A DNA stretch of 63,958 nucleotides from Enterobacteriaceae bacterium UBA5654 (GCA_002421005.1 DIJC01000002.1:27237-91194), one strand, 5' to 3'; shown: positions 1 to 8,320, counted from the first letter of the stretch. A program made the numbers and translations. The notes: generated from the letters alone by a model not told the origin.

Positions 1-19
1 GTGGGGTTTGGTGGCCCCC

Positions 20-190
20 TTAGCCTGAGTAAAGATGACAATCCGGTCACGACGCCGGACCATTCCCTCTCCCGGGGGAGAGGGCCAGGGAGAGGGCGGG
101 AAACCGGCATCAGACTTTCAGCCCGTTTTATCTTCTTTGAGGCCCAAATCATCAGGCCCGGTTTCCTTAACTGACCAGCATTACGGCTAT
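20..190. repeat. Copy of a dispersed GC-rich intergenic element
   Basis: This stretch carries the CCCTCTCCC...GGGAGAGGG inverted module. Flanking text (AGCCTG.GTAAAGAT, then CTTTCAGCC, TTTATCTT, TGAGGC, TCATC.GGCC) closely matches the array after rhaR (about 51720-51870). It lies just downstream of yihS. Short frames in it are repeat-derived and are not called as genes. The boundaries are approximate. Confidence 0.7.
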
Positions 191-209
191 GCCGTCTCTT
201 TATGCCTGC

Positions 210-1451
210 TTATTTAGCATTGATATCCAGCAAACCGGCGGCAACGGCGGGTGCCAGACCTGGCGCTAATGGGATGCGCGGGATCACCAGACAGTGCAGC
301 AGGTGATAAATATCCTGTTTGCCGTCCCACACTTTGGTGGTGACTTTATTGTCCGGGTCCAGTTCCTGCCACCAGGAACCATTTTCATAGTCCATCAGGT
401 AGTTAATGCAGTATTCCCACCAGGTCTGATACCAGGTTTCGTACTGGCGATCGCCCGTCACGGTATAGAGCGCGTAAGCCGTACCCATGGCTTCAACGAT
501 GGGCCAGCGCACGCGTTCGCGCACTACCGGTTTCCCTTCCCAGTCAACGGTATAAACAATGCCGTCAGCGCCATCGGGTGCCCAGGCGTCGCGAATGGTG
601 GCATGGAACAGACCTTTCGCGTCTTCTGACAGCCAGGCGGGCGGCTGCTCGCCTCGGGCTTCTAACGCAGCGTGGATATGCAGCATTAAACGTCCCCACT
701 CAATCCAGTGGCCTGGCGTACCGCCAAATGCCCGGAAGCGGTGCGCCGGATTGTCTTTGTTGTAATCGCGGATCGGAGCCCAGTGGGTATCGAAGTGTTC
801 ATTCACACGGTAATGATTATTTCTGGCGACATCGTGAATAATGACGGACGCAATGCGGATAGCGCGATCCAGCCATTTTTTATCGTGAGTGACGTCATAA
901 ACAATCAGGAACGCTTCCACCGCGTGCATATTGGCGTTGCCGCCACGGTAATCCTCGGTTTTGCTGAACGCTTCATCCCAGGACTCCAGGCACATCTGCT
1001 CTTCTTCGCTCCAGAAGTATTTTTCGATAACGTCGATGGTGTCATTCAGTAGCTCTCTGGCGTCAGGATGTCCGGTAGTGACCGCGCTGGCCGCGCCCAG
1101 TAAGGCGAAGAAGTGTTGATAACCCTGTTTTGACGCATCCACCACGCCTTTATCGTTCACACAGGCGTACCAGCCGCCGTATTTTTTATCCCGTAGCGCG
1201 CCGTTCATGGCTTTGATGCCGTGATCCACCAGAGAATATGCGCCCGGTCTGCCCATCGCCGCCGCCACTGAATAAACATGCAGCATACGCGCGGTGATCC
1301 ACAGATGAGTCCCCATCTCTTCTTTTATTTGACCTTTATTGCCCAGCCAGCCAAATCCGGTTGGCACCGCCGCGTTCTTGCCAAAATTGAAGATGCGATC
1401 GGTTTCCTGCTCCAGCCAGCGGTTGTGGCTCAATGTATTAAACCATTTCAT
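210..1451 (-). CDS. yihS: Sulfoquinovose isomerase YihS
   Basis: A 413-residue cytoplasmic enzyme of the N-acylglucosamine 2-epimerase (alpha/alpha barrel) fold. In the sulfo-Embden-Meyerhof-Parnas pathway it converts sulfoquinovose to sulfofructose, which YihV then phosphorylates. Length equals E. coli YihS, and the C-terminal HLLHCL motif places a histidine at residue 383, the known catalytic position. The ATG follows a good AGGAGG-type ribosome site. It lies 15 bases after yihT on the same strand and is probably co-transcribed with it. The repeat element follows its stop. The rest of the yih operon (yihO-R) would lie left of the window. Confidence 0.95.
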   Translation of the reverse strand: MKWFNTLSHNRWLEQETDRIFNFGKNAAVPTGFGWLGNKGQIKEEMGTHLWITARMLHVYSVAAAMGRPGAYSLVDHGIKAMNGALRDKKYGGWYACVNDKGVVDASKQGYQHFFALLGAASAVTTGHPDARELLNDTIDVIEKYFWSEEEQMCLESWDEAFSKTEDYRGGNANMHAVEAFLIVYDVTHDKKWLDRAIRIASVIIHDVARNNHYRVNEHFDTHWAPIRDYNKDNPAHRFRAFGGTPGHWIEWGRLMLHIHAALEARGEQPPAWLSEDAKGLFHATIRDAWAPDGADGIVYTVDWEGKPVVRERVRWPIVEAMGTAYALYTVTGDRQYETWYQTWWEYCINYLMDYENGSWWQELDPDNKVTTKVWDGKQDIYHLLHCLVIPRIPLAPGLAPAVAAGLLDINAK

Positions 1452-1466
1452 TCCTTTGTCCTCCTG

Positions 1467-2345
1467 TTAACGGCGTCGGGCCATCATTTCGTCGACGATC
1501 TCGCCTAAACGTTGTAATTTCGGTACAGAAATATCGCGCAGCATCAGGTCGGTATCCGGTAAGCCCACCACCGATGACCAGACCGCGCGCCCGGCCAGGA
1601 ACCCGGATGCGCCCGCCGTCATGGCGACCCGCACGGCGCGTGGGAACAATTTTTCGTCCACGCCGGATGAGAGGATCACCCACGGCATATTGATGTGCTC
1701 ATTCAGACGCAGGGAGGCGGCGAGCAGATCCTGTTGCGCGCCTTTGCCGTACAGCGGCATTTCGACTTTGTAGAGGTCCGCGCCGCTGTCGCCCAGCTCT
1801 TTGGCCGCGTCGATAATCGCCTGTTCACGGCAGAATTTATCGCTACGACGCGGTGGGCGGACAACCGGCTCAATAATGCTCACCAGACCGTTGCTGTGGC
1901 ACATCTCATTGAATTCTCTGACCATTTCAAGACGTTGCTGCGCGTCTTCATCGCTACGCCAAAGCACCAGCAGTTTTAACGCTTTCGCGCCATCCTGTTT
2001 CACTGCCTGCGGGTTAATGGACTTATCAATGGTCACGCTATCGACCGGAATACCGTTGCCGGGAATAAATGCATCGGCGGCGACAATCATGGCGCAGCTT
2101 TTGGCGATGGCGTTTTGCTCCACCACCTGCGGATAGCAGAACTGCCGATCCACCAGAATGGCCGATGCATACGGGGATAAGGTTTTTGCGGCATTCACTT
2201 TGAAATCGGTCAGAACGCTGTCGGCAACGGGCGATGTGGCCCCAGCAGCGGCAAACATCATGCGCATGGCTTCCCGCTGATCGACCGCCAGCATGGAAAA
2301 ACCGCCTGACGCCCTGGTAATGTCCTTAACGGTATAACTCTTCAT
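1467..2345 (-). CDS. yihT: 6-deoxy-6-sulfofructose-1-phosphate aldolase YihT
   Basis: A class I (Schiff-base) TIM-barrel aldolase that cleaves sulfofructose 1-phosphate to DHAP and 3-sulfolactaldehyde. Starting at the ATG at 2345 gives 292 residues, the E. coli length, and puts the motif DLYKVEMPLYGKGA so that the Schiff-base lysine is residue 193, as known for the family. An AGGAG ribosome site lies 10 bases upstream. An in-frame start 13 codons earlier has no such site. It is the first gene of the yihT-yihS unit. The yihU reductase that normally precedes it is missing here. Confidence 0.95.
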   Translation of the reverse strand: MKSYTVKDITRASGGFSMLAVDQREAMRMMFAAAGATSPVADSVLTDFKVNAAKTLSPYASAILVDRQFCYPQVVEQNAIAKSCAMIVAADAFIPGNGIPVDSVTIDKSINPQAVKQDGAKALKLLVLWRSDEDAQQRLEMVREFNEMCHSNGLVSIIEPVVRPPRRSDKFCREQAIIDAAKELGDSGADLYKVEMPLYGKGAQQDLLAASLRLNEHINMPWVILSSGVDEKLFPRAVRVAMTAGASGFLAGRAVWSSVVGLPDTDLMLRDISVPKLQRLGEIVDEMMARRR

Positions 2346-2397
2346 TAACGCTCTCCTGGCTCCGTTTGTGTCATTTTTTGTCATTTATTCCGTGTTG

Positions 2398-2444
2398 TTT
2401 TTGATCATATTTGTAAGTTATGGTCAAAAAATTGACGGCCGTCA
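2398..2444. promoter_or_regulatory. Candidate operators between yihT and yihV
   Basis: Two palindromes sit in the divergent intergenic region. 2398-2408 and 2420-2430 form an imperfect inverted repeat (TTTTTGATCAT / ATGGTCAAAAA, 10 of 11 matching, 11-bp spacer). TGACGGCCGTCA at 2433-2444 is a perfect 12-bp palindrome. They are well placed to control both yihTS and yihV. The natural candidate regulator is a CsqR-like DeoR-family protein, but no csqR is present in the window. The protein assignment is inference. Confidence 0.45.
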
Positions 2445-2503
2445 CTTTTTAAACATTCTGTGAAATTAAAATAATTCCATCCCGAAATGCTTAAGGAACG
2501 ATC

Positions 2504-3400
2504 ATGATTCGTGTTGCTTGTGTAGGTATTACCGTGATGGACCGCATCTATTACGTGGAGGGTTTACCGACGGAAGGCGGTAAATATGTGGCGAAGCGCT
2601 ATACGGAAGTGGGTGGCGGACCGGCTGCGACAGCCGCCGTCGCGGCGGCGAAACTGGGCGCGCAGGTGGACTTTATCGGTCGCGTGGGCGATGACGACAC
2701 GGGCAACAGCCTGCTGGCGGAACTGGAATCTTTGGGCGTCGATACCCGCTACACCCGGCGCTACGCGGGGGCAAAGTCTTCGCAGTCGGCGATTATGGTG
2801 GATGCAAAAGGAGAGCGGATTATTGTCAACTACCCCAGCCCGGATTTGCTGCCGGATGCCGGGTGGCTGTCGGAGATCGACTTTTCCCAATGGGATGTGG
2901 TGCTGGCAGATGTCCGCTGGCATGAGGGGGCAAAACTTGCCTTCACGCTTGCCCGCCGGGCAGGCGTAATGACAGTGCTGGACGGCGACATTACGCCGCA
3001 GGATATCAGCGAGCTGGTAGCATTAAGCGATCATGCGGCTTTCTCGGAGCCGGGTCTGGCGCGTTTGACGGGGATCAACGACACCGCCCGTGCGCTTCAG
3101 CAAGCACAAATGCTCACAAATGGTCACGTTTATGTGACGCGCGGCGGCGAAGGGTGCGACTGGATAACCAATGGCGCGTTACGCCATCAGCCGGGATTTT
3201 CGGTTGAGGTGGTGGACACCACCGGAGCCGGGGATGTTTTTCACGGCGCACTGGCGTTTAGTCTGGCGTGCGGTCAGGCAACAGACGAGGCCGTCAGATT
3301 TTCCAGCGGCGTGGCCGCGCTTAAATGCACGCGCCCCGGCGGACGAGCAGGCATTCCTGACTGCGCGCAAACTCACGCCTTTCTGTCACGCGTCGCCTGA
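2504..3400 (+). CDS. yihV: Sulfofructose kinase YihV
   Basis: A 298-residue PfkB/ribokinase-family sugar kinase that phosphorylates 6-deoxy-6-sulfofructose with ATP, feeding YihT. Visible family marks are the N-terminal GGGPAATAA motif (about residues 37-45) and the C-terminal DTTGAGDVF motif with the catalytic base Asp244. Length and Asp number match E. coli. AAGGA lies 7 bases before the ATG. It is divergent from yihT across 158 bases. In E. coli csqR (yihW) follows it, but here yihX is next after only 117 bases. Confidence 0.95.
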   Translation: MIRVACVGITVMDRIYYVEGLPTEGGKYVAKRYTEVGGGPAATAAVAAAKLGAQVDFIGRVGDDDTGNSLLAELESLGVDTRYTRRYAGAKSSQSAIMVDAKGERIIVNYPSPDLLPDAGWLSEIDFSQWDVVLADVRWHEGAKLAFTLARRAGVMTVLDGDITPQDISELVALSDHAAFSEPGLARLTGINDTARALQQAQMLTNGHVYVTRGGEGCDWITNGALRHQPGFSVEVVDTTGAGDVFHGALAFSLACGQATDEAVRFSSGVAALKCTRPGGRAGIPDCAQTHAFLSRVA

Positions 3401-3415
3401 GCAAAAGCACGCCAT

Positions 3416-3435
3416 CCCCGTTTAATGGAACGGGG
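3416..3435 (+). terminator. Weak hairpin after yihV
   Basis: CCCCGTT / AACGGGG with a 6-base loop follows the yihV stop. There is no uridine run, so it may only stabilise RNA ends. Low confidence as an intrinsic terminator. Confidence 0.3.
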
Positions 3436-3517
3436 AACCGGTTATCCTGTTTACTTCGTAGTCAAACCTCTCCTTTCCCGCTACAGTTAGTTTTCCACGG
3501 CGAGAAAGGAGGCCAAA

Positions 3518-4117
3518 ATGCTCTATATCTTTGATTTAGGTAATGTGATTGTCGATATCGACTTCAACCGTGTGTTGGGAGCCTGGAGCGACTTTAGCCG
3601 CGTACCGCTGGCGACGCTGAAGCAGAGCTTTACCATGGGCGAGGCGTTCCATCAGCACGAGCGCGGAGAGATTAGCGATGAAGCCTTTGCGCAGGCGCTG
3701 TGCGCGCAGATGAATCTGCCGCTAAGCTTTGAGCAGTTTTCTCACGGCTGGCAGGCCGTTTTTGTCGCTCTGCGCCCGGACGTGATCGACATCATGCATA
3801 AGCTGCGGGAGCAGGGGCATCGCGTGGTGGTGCTATCGAATACCAACCGACTGCACACCGTTTTCTGGCCGGATGAGTACCCGGAAATCCGCGAAGCGGC
3901 TGACCATATCTATCTCTCGCAGGAAATGGGAATGCGTAAGCCGGAAGCGCGGATCTACCAGCAGGTCTTGCAGGCGGAAGGATTTTCCGCTGCCGATACG
4001 GTCTTTTTCGACGATAACGTCGATAATATAGAAGGGGCCAACCAGTCAGGGATCACCTCCATCCTGGTAACGGGTAAAGAGACTATCCCGGACTATTTCT
4101 CGAAGTCGTTATGTTAA
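3518..4117 (+). CDS. yihX: Alpha-D-glucose-1-phosphate phosphatase YihX (HAD family)
   Basis: A 199-residue haloacid dehalogenase-like phosphatase, known in E. coli to dephosphorylate alpha-glucose 1-phosphate. The nucleophile motif YIFDLGNV (Asp6) starts the protein, VVLSNT near residue 107 is motif II, and VFFDDNVDNIEGA near residue 166 is motif IV. Strong AGGAGG ribosome site. It heads the yihX-yihY-dtd-fabY unit, in which every gene overlaps the next by a few bases, suggesting coupled translation. Confidence 0.95.
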   Translation: MLYIFDLGNVIVDIDFNRVLGAWSDFSRVPLATLKQSFTMGEAFHQHERGEISDEAFAQALCAQMNLPLSFEQFSHGWQAVFVALRPDVIDIMHKLREQGHRVVVLSNTNRLHTVFWPDEYPEIREAADHIYLSQEMGMRKPEARIYQQVLQAEGFSAADTVFFDDNVDNIEGANQSGITSILVTGKETIPDYFSKSLC

Positions 4118-4971
4118 AAACCGTTCATCAAAATATTAAGCAACGTACTCGCCCGCTGGTGGCGTGGCTGAAACTTCTCTGGCACCGCATTGATGAAGAT
4201 AATATGACCACGCTGGCGGGCAATCTCGCCTACGTGTCGCTACTTTCGCTGGTGCCGCTGGTGGCGGTGATTTTTGCCCTTTTTGCCGCGTTTCCGATGT
4301 TTTCCGACGTCAGCGTGCAACTTCGGCACTTCGTCTTTGCCAACTTTATTCCGGCCACCGGCGACGTCATTCAGCGCTATATTGAGCAGTTCGTGGCAAA
4401 CTCCAGCAAGATGACGGCGGTAGGGGCATGTGGATTAATCGTCACCTCGCTGCTGCTGATGTACGCCATCGATAGCGCCTTAAACGCTATCTGGCGCAGT
4501 AAACGCGTGCGCCCGAAAGTCTACTCGTTTGCTGTCTACTGGATGATCCTGACGCTCGGACCGCTGCTGGCGGGCGCCAGCCTGGCGATCAGTTCATATC
4601 TGCTGTCGCTACGCTGGGCCAGCGAACTGAACAGCGTGATTGACGATGTCCTGCGGATTTTCCCGCTGATCCTCTCCTGGCTGTCGTTCTGGCTGCTGTA
4701 TAGCATCGTGCCGACCACCCGGGTGCCTAACCGTGATGCGGTGATCGGTGCTTTTGTCGCCGCCCTGCTGTTCGAGGCGGGCAAAAAAGGTTTCGCTCTC
4801 TACATCACCATGTTTCCCTCTTATCAGCTCATTTATGGCGTGCTGGCTGTCATCCCCATCTTGTTCGTCTGGGTCTACTGGACATGGTGTATCGTCTTGC
4901 TTGGGGCGGAAATAACTGTCACTCTCGGTGAGTACCGCAAACTCAAAGAAGAACAAGAAGACCAGCCATGA
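4111..4971 (+). CDS. yihY: Inner-membrane protein YihY (UPF0761)
   Basis: A 286-residue integral membrane protein with about six hydrophobic segments (near residues 45-65, 100-120, 140-165, 180-200, 215-235, 245-270) and a charged C-terminal tail ending EEQEDQP. Its start overlaps the yihX stop by 7 bases. The family was once misannotated as RNase BN. Its real function is unknown, and nothing here resembles a nuclease site. Confidence 0.92.
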   Translation: MLKTVHQNIKQRTRPLVAWLKLLWHRIDEDNMTTLAGNLAYVSLLSLVPLVAVIFALFAAFPMFSDVSVQLRHFVFANFIPATGDVIQRYIEQFVANSSKMTAVGACGLIVTSLLLMYAIDSALNAIWRSKRVRPKVYSFAVYWMILTLGPLLAGASLAISSYLLSLRWASELNSVIDDVLRIFPLILSWLSFWLLYSIVPTTRVPNRDAVIGAFVAALLFEAGKKGFALYITMFPSYQLIYGVLAVIPILFVWVYWTWCIVLLGAEITVTLGEYRKLKEEQEDQP

Positions 4972-5405
4972 TTGCATTAATTCAGCGCGTAACCCGTGCC
5001 AGCGTCACCGTGGAGGGAGAGGTGACGGGAGAAATTGACGCGGGACTTTTGGTCCTGTTAGGTGTCGAAAAGGATGACGATGAACTGAAAGCGAATCGCC
5101 TGTGCGAGCGCGTGCTTGGCTATCGTATTTTTAGCGATGCCGACGGCAAAATGAACCTCAACGTGCAGCAGGCGGGGGGAAGCGTGCTGGTGGTGTCGCA
5201 GTTTACGCTGGCGGCGGATACCGAACGCGGTATGCGTCCGAGCTTCTCCAAAGGCGCAGCGCCCGAGCGCGCAGAAGCGTTATATGAATACTTTGTTGAG
5301 CGTTGTCGTCAGCAGAACATGAACACGCAGACCGGACGATTCGCTGCCGATATGCAGGTGTCGCTGGTGAACGATGGGCCAGTCACCTTCTGGTTACAGG
5401 TATGA
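4968..5405 (+). CDS. dtd: D-aminoacyl-tRNA deacylase Dtd
   Basis: A 145-residue homodimeric proofreading enzyme that hydrolyses D-amino acids (and glycine mischarged on tRNA-Ala) from tRNA. It carries the SQFTLAADT active-site motif (about residues 77-85) and the C-terminal NDGPVTF motif, whose Gly-Pro enforces chiral selection. ATGA overlap with yihY at 4968-4971. Confidence 0.97.
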   Translation: MIALIQRVTRASVTVEGEVTGEIDAGLLVLLGVEKDDDELKANRLCERVLGYRIFSDADGKMNLNVQQAGGSVLVVSQFTLAADTERGMRPSFSKGAAPERAEALYEYFVERCRQQNMNTQTGRFAADMQVSLVNDGPVTFWLQV

Positions 5406-6391
5406 GCCAGCTTCCGGCGTGGTCGCGGGTAACAAAAGAGAGTGCCGCTATGTATCACCTTCGTGTACCGCAAACAGCAGAAGAGTTAGACGCTTACTAT
5501 CAGTTTCGCTGGGAGATGCTGCGTAAGCCGCTGCATCAGCCAAAAGGCTCCGAACGCGATGCCTGGGACGCGCTGGCGCATCACCAGATGGTGGTGGATG
5601 AAGACGGTAAGCTGGTCGCCGTCGGACGACTTTACATCAACGCCGATAACGAAGCGTCCATCCGCTTTATGGCGGTCGATCCCGGCGTCCAGGAGAAAGG
5701 CCTGGGAACGCTGATGGCAATGACCCTTGAGTCCGTTGCCCGTCAGGAGGGCGTCAAGCGCGTCACCTGTAGCGCGCGCGAAGATGCCGTGGAATTCTTT
5801 GCCAAGCTGGGTTTTGTGAACCAGGGCGAAATCACCACCCCGCAAACCACTCCGCTGCGCCATTTTCTGATGATCAAACCGATTGCTTCGCTGGACGATA
5901 TTCTGCATCGCGGCGACTGGTGCGGGCAGCTCCAGCAGGCGTGGTATCAGCATATCCCGCTTAGCGAAAAGATGGGCGTGCGCATTCAGCAGTACACCGG
6001 CCAAAAATTCATCACCACCATGCCGGAGACCGGCAACCAGAACCCGCACCACACCTTGTTTGCGGGCAGCCTGTTTTCACTGGCGACGCTGACCGGCTGG
6101 GGATTGATCTGGCTGATGCTGCGCGAGCGTCATCTCGGCGGCACCATCATTCTGGCCGATGCGCATATTCGCTACAGCCATCCGATCAGCGGTCGCCCGA
6201 CCGCCATTGCCGACTTAGGCTCGCTCAGCGGCGATCTCGACCGTCTGGCGCGCGGACGTAAAGCGCGCGTTCAGCTTCAGGTCGAGTTGTTTGGCAATGA
6301 AACGTCCGGCGCGGTGTTCGAAGGGATCTACATCGTACTGCCCGCGAAGCCGTTTGGCCCGCTGGAAGAAGGCGGTAATGAAGAGGAGTAA
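5402..6391 (+). CDS. fabY: FabY/YiiD, GNAT plus hotdog-domain fatty-acid initiation protein
   Basis: 329 residues from the ATG at 5402, which overlaps the dtd stop as ATGA. A longer frame from 5303 lies inside dtd and is rejected. The N-terminal half is a GNAT acetyltransferase-like domain (VQEKGLGTLMA near residues 85-95 is the acyl-CoA loop). The C-terminal half is a thioesterase-like hotdog domain (HHTLFAGSLFSLATLTGWG). In E. coli this protein (YiiD) is linked to initiation of fatty acid synthesis, probably as a malonyl-ACP decarboxylase. Length equals E. coli YiiD. Confidence 0.93.
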   Translation: MSQLPAWSRVTKESAAMYHLRVPQTAEELDAYYQFRWEMLRKPLHQPKGSERDAWDALAHHQMVVDEDGKLVAVGRLYINADNEASIRFMAVDPGVQEKGLGTLMAMTLESVARQEGVKRVTCSAREDAVEFFAKLGFVNQGEITTPQTTPLRHFLMIKPIASLDDILHRGDWCGQLQQAWYQHIPLSEKMGVRIQQYTGQKFITTMPETGNQNPHHTLFAGSLFSLATLTGWGLIWLMLRERHLGGTIILADAHIRYSHPISGRPTAIADLGSLSGDLDRLARGRKARVQLQVELFGNETSGAVFEGIYIVLPAKPFGPLEEGGNEEE

Positions 6392-6403
6392 TGGATCTCC
6401 CTT

Positions 6404-6856
6404 CTAGCCAATAAACGCCTCCGCCGGGAGCTTAAAGCGTGCCGCGAGCGCTTTTATATGCCGAACCGTGAGCGCCCGACGGCCATTGAGAATATTGCTC
6501 ACATTTGATTTTGAACCCAGCTCGTTGAGCAGATCGGCCGCTTTCAGTCCGTGCTGATCCATCAGCGTTCGCAGCAGCGCCACGCCATAAGGCGTGGCTT
6601 CCAGCTTATTATTGAGCGCTGCGAACTGGGGAGAACGCTGCTCATACTCACTGATTTTGCGTGACAGGATGTCAAAGAGAGGGCTTTCCAGCTCATCGCG
6701 GTCAACCAAAAATTCAATCAGCGCCAGCGCCTTCCGATACCCGGCTTCGTTGTACTCAACGCCGAGCAACGGGATCGGCTTCACCGCAAGGGCAAAAGCC
6801 TTCACCATCTTTTCCGCGCTCGCCGCATCAATATGCTGATAGTTGTCCGCTCTCAT
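6404..6856 (-). CDS. HigA-type antitoxin, orphan
   Basis: 150 residues of the COG5499/HigA type: an all-alpha N-terminal domain (IEFLVDRDELESPLFDILSRKI region) and a C-terminal XRE helix-turn-helix (about residues 95-145, SKSNVSNILNGRRALT). Such proteins neutralise and repress with a RelE-superfamily HigB toxin encoded immediately upstream. Here only the last 21 codons of that toxin survive (6856-6918), with its TGA overlapping this ATG. The antitoxin is intact but has lost its toxin. It may persist as a repressor or as an anti-addiction module. Confidence 0.85.
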   Translation of the reverse strand: MRADNYQHIDAASAEKMVKAFALAVKPIPLLGVEYNEAGYRKALALIEFLVDRDELESPLFDILSRKISEYEQRSPQFAALNNKLEATPYGVALLRTLMDQHGLKAADLLNELGSKSNVSNILNGRRALTVRHIKALAARFKLPAEAFIG

Positions 6857-6918
6857 TCTTTGTGTCCCCGGTAATATTTTGTCAGCCTGTCATATTCAGC
6901 ATGAGTGACGATGTATTT
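6853..6918 (-). pseudogene. C-terminal remnant of a HigB/RelE-type toxin
   Basis: Directly before the antitoxin, and overlapping it as ATGA, is a frame reading KYIVTHAEYDRLTKYYRG and three more codons before its stop. Y(I/V)...THxEYD is the typical end of HigB-family mRNA interferases, and the toxin-then-antitoxin order with overlapping ends is typical of higBA. An in-frame stop at 6919-6921 cuts it off. The neighbouring esterase stop is only about 20 bases further, so the toxin body has been deleted. Confidence 0.7.
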
Positions 6919-6938
6919 TCAAGTTGAAAACTAAAGCC

Positions 6939-7862
6939 TTAATCCAGAACGGCGTTCTCGCCTATCCGCCACGCCACGTCGCGCATCACATTTCTCGCCG
7001 CCTGGCTGACACCCCCTAACTGGAAAAAGCCATGAATAACGCCGAGGTAACGCTGGCAGGTGCAGTCCACGCCCTGGTCAGTGAGCCGCTGATACAGCGC
7101 TTCCCCTTCATCGCGGAGCGGGTCGAATTCAGCGGTGATAATGTGCGTGGATGGCAGCCCCACGAAATCCTCCCGCCATAACGGGCTGGCTTCCGGGTGC
7201 CGGGTGTCGGTATCCGCCAGGTACATTTCATAGCCGGAAAGCAGCATATCGCGGGTGATGATGTAATCCTCACCGTTAAGCGTGTAGGTTTCAAAGCTGG
7301 CGGTGGCGTCGAGCATCGGGTAGAGCAAAATAAGCTGCGCAGGCTGCCACTGATGTGCCGCCTTCAGACGCAGCGCCGTAACCAGCGCCAGATGCCCACC
7401 CGCGCTGTCTCCGGCAAGCGTAATGCGATGGCGGTCAATGCCCAACTGCTCTGCGTATTTCCAGAGAATATTTGCGCCTTGCTCCGCATCATCGTGCGCC
7501 GCCGGGAACGTGTGCTCGGGCGCGAGACGATACTGCACCGCAATGACCCGGCACCCGCTGTAATACGCCAGTTGACGTAGCTGGTTATCATGAGTCGCAA
7601 ATTCGCCGCTAATAAAACAGCCGCCGTGATAGTAGATAACCGCAGGCAATGGCCCGAACGCATTAAGCGGCGAGACCATGCGAAAACGCATCCCGTCGCG
7701 TTCAATATCCTCGACCTGAACGCGGGTTTCCGTCTCGCCTGCCAGCACCGCGCTGGCGACATACCCCGCTCTCCGGTCATCAATATGCGTTGCCCGCGCA
7801 GAGGGGCGACCTGCTGCAATGAAATCCTCAACCTGTTGAGCGATACCTTTTTCCAGTGCCAT
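6939..7862 (-). CDS. Alpha/beta-hydrolase, hormone-sensitive-lipase family esterase
   Basis: 307 residues from the ATG at 7862 (GGAGAAT ribosome site); an upstream in-frame start is less likely. HSL-family marks are YYHGGCF (oxyanion hole, with Cys where the third Gly of HGGG is usual), GDSAGGHLA with the nucleophilic serine, EFDPLRDEG with the acid, and GVIHGFF with the histidine. No signal peptide, so cytosolic. Probably a short-chain ester hydrolase similar to Aes; the substrate is unknown. It is flanked on both sides by toxin-antitoxin remnants, suggesting it arrived with or replaced accessory DNA. Confidence 0.88.
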   Translation of the reverse strand: MALEKGIAQQVEDFIAAGRPSARATHIDDRRAGYVASAVLAGETETRVQVEDIERDGMRFRMVSPLNAFGPLPAVIYYHGGCFISGEFATHDNQLRQLAYYSGCRVIAVQYRLAPEHTFPAAHDDAEQGANILWKYAEQLGIDRHRITLAGDSAGGHLALVTALRLKAAHQWQPAQLILLYPMLDATASFETYTLNGEDYIITRDMLLSGYEMYLADTDTRHPEASPLWREDFVGLPSTHIITAEFDPLRDEGEALYQRLTDQGVDCTCQRYLGVIHGFFQLGGVSQAARNVMRDVAWRIGENAVLD

Positions 7863-8102
7863 TTCATTCTCCTTAACTGTATGGATATCCAGCCTTATAG
7901 CCTGATTATTAACGGATGACAACAGCGGATTCTGGCAGGGTTGGGATTCTGGAAAGCGGCTCGCAAAAGTGAAATGTGGGGGGCACAGGCTGTAGCTTTA
8001 ACGTCGTTTCATCATTACTGTGATCGGACAACGCTATACGTCATTGACGAGTGCTATAAGCCAATGGCGTACCAGTTATGATATTTAAATGAGAGGTGGT
8101 GA

Positions 8103-8289
8103 ATGGATAAGGCGCTGTTTGAACGAGTGACGCAAAGTATGTCCCAGATGAATGAGAGTGTTGACGGTAAGCGTGGATCCATTACGCAACGGGGAGCAGG
8201 GGCGTCGTTCTCCCACCGGGCCTGCGAAGGCGTTGCTGCGGGCGATTGCCAATGATCCAAAACACGTGATAACCGCGCTGGGTTATTAA
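8103..8289 (+). pseudogene. NadS-like antitoxin with internal deletion
   Basis: The frame from 8103 reads MDKALFERVTQSMSQMNESV, the usual start of NadS/XRE antitoxins, with ribosome site AGAGGTGG. In a different frame, 8170-8289 reads SVDPLRNGEQGRRSPTGPAK, continuing to KHVITALGY and a stop. That is the usual end of the same family (VDTLRNWEQGRR.PTGPA). The helix-turn-helix in between is lost and the two parts are out of frame, so the gene is dead. A convincing partner toxin was not recognised upstream. 7863-8102 otherwise shows no gene. Confidence 0.7.
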
Positions 8290-8291
8290 GT

Positions 8292-8320
8292 TAATGGTTA
8301 TACTCGTCATACTTCAAGTC
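8292..8320. repeat. Short dispersed repeat (CGTCATACTTCAAG type)
   Basis: ATACTCGTCATACTTCAAGT is a widespread enterobacterial intergenic motif. A second copy is at 32300-32327. The following bases to about 8360 (GGCCCGGCCTTCGGCC) can fold. No gene is seen in 8290-8465. Confidence 0.6.

Noticed and set aside
5303..5401. Longer fabY start inside dtd
   Set aside because: The extra residues are dtd read in another frame; the ATG at 5402 overlaps the dtd stop and gives the known length.
7923..8100. A toxin remnant (frame ending DRTTLYVIDECYKPMAYQL) before the NadS-like fragment
   Set aside because: Position fits, but the residues do not clearly match a RelE/ParE toxin and stops break the upstream part.
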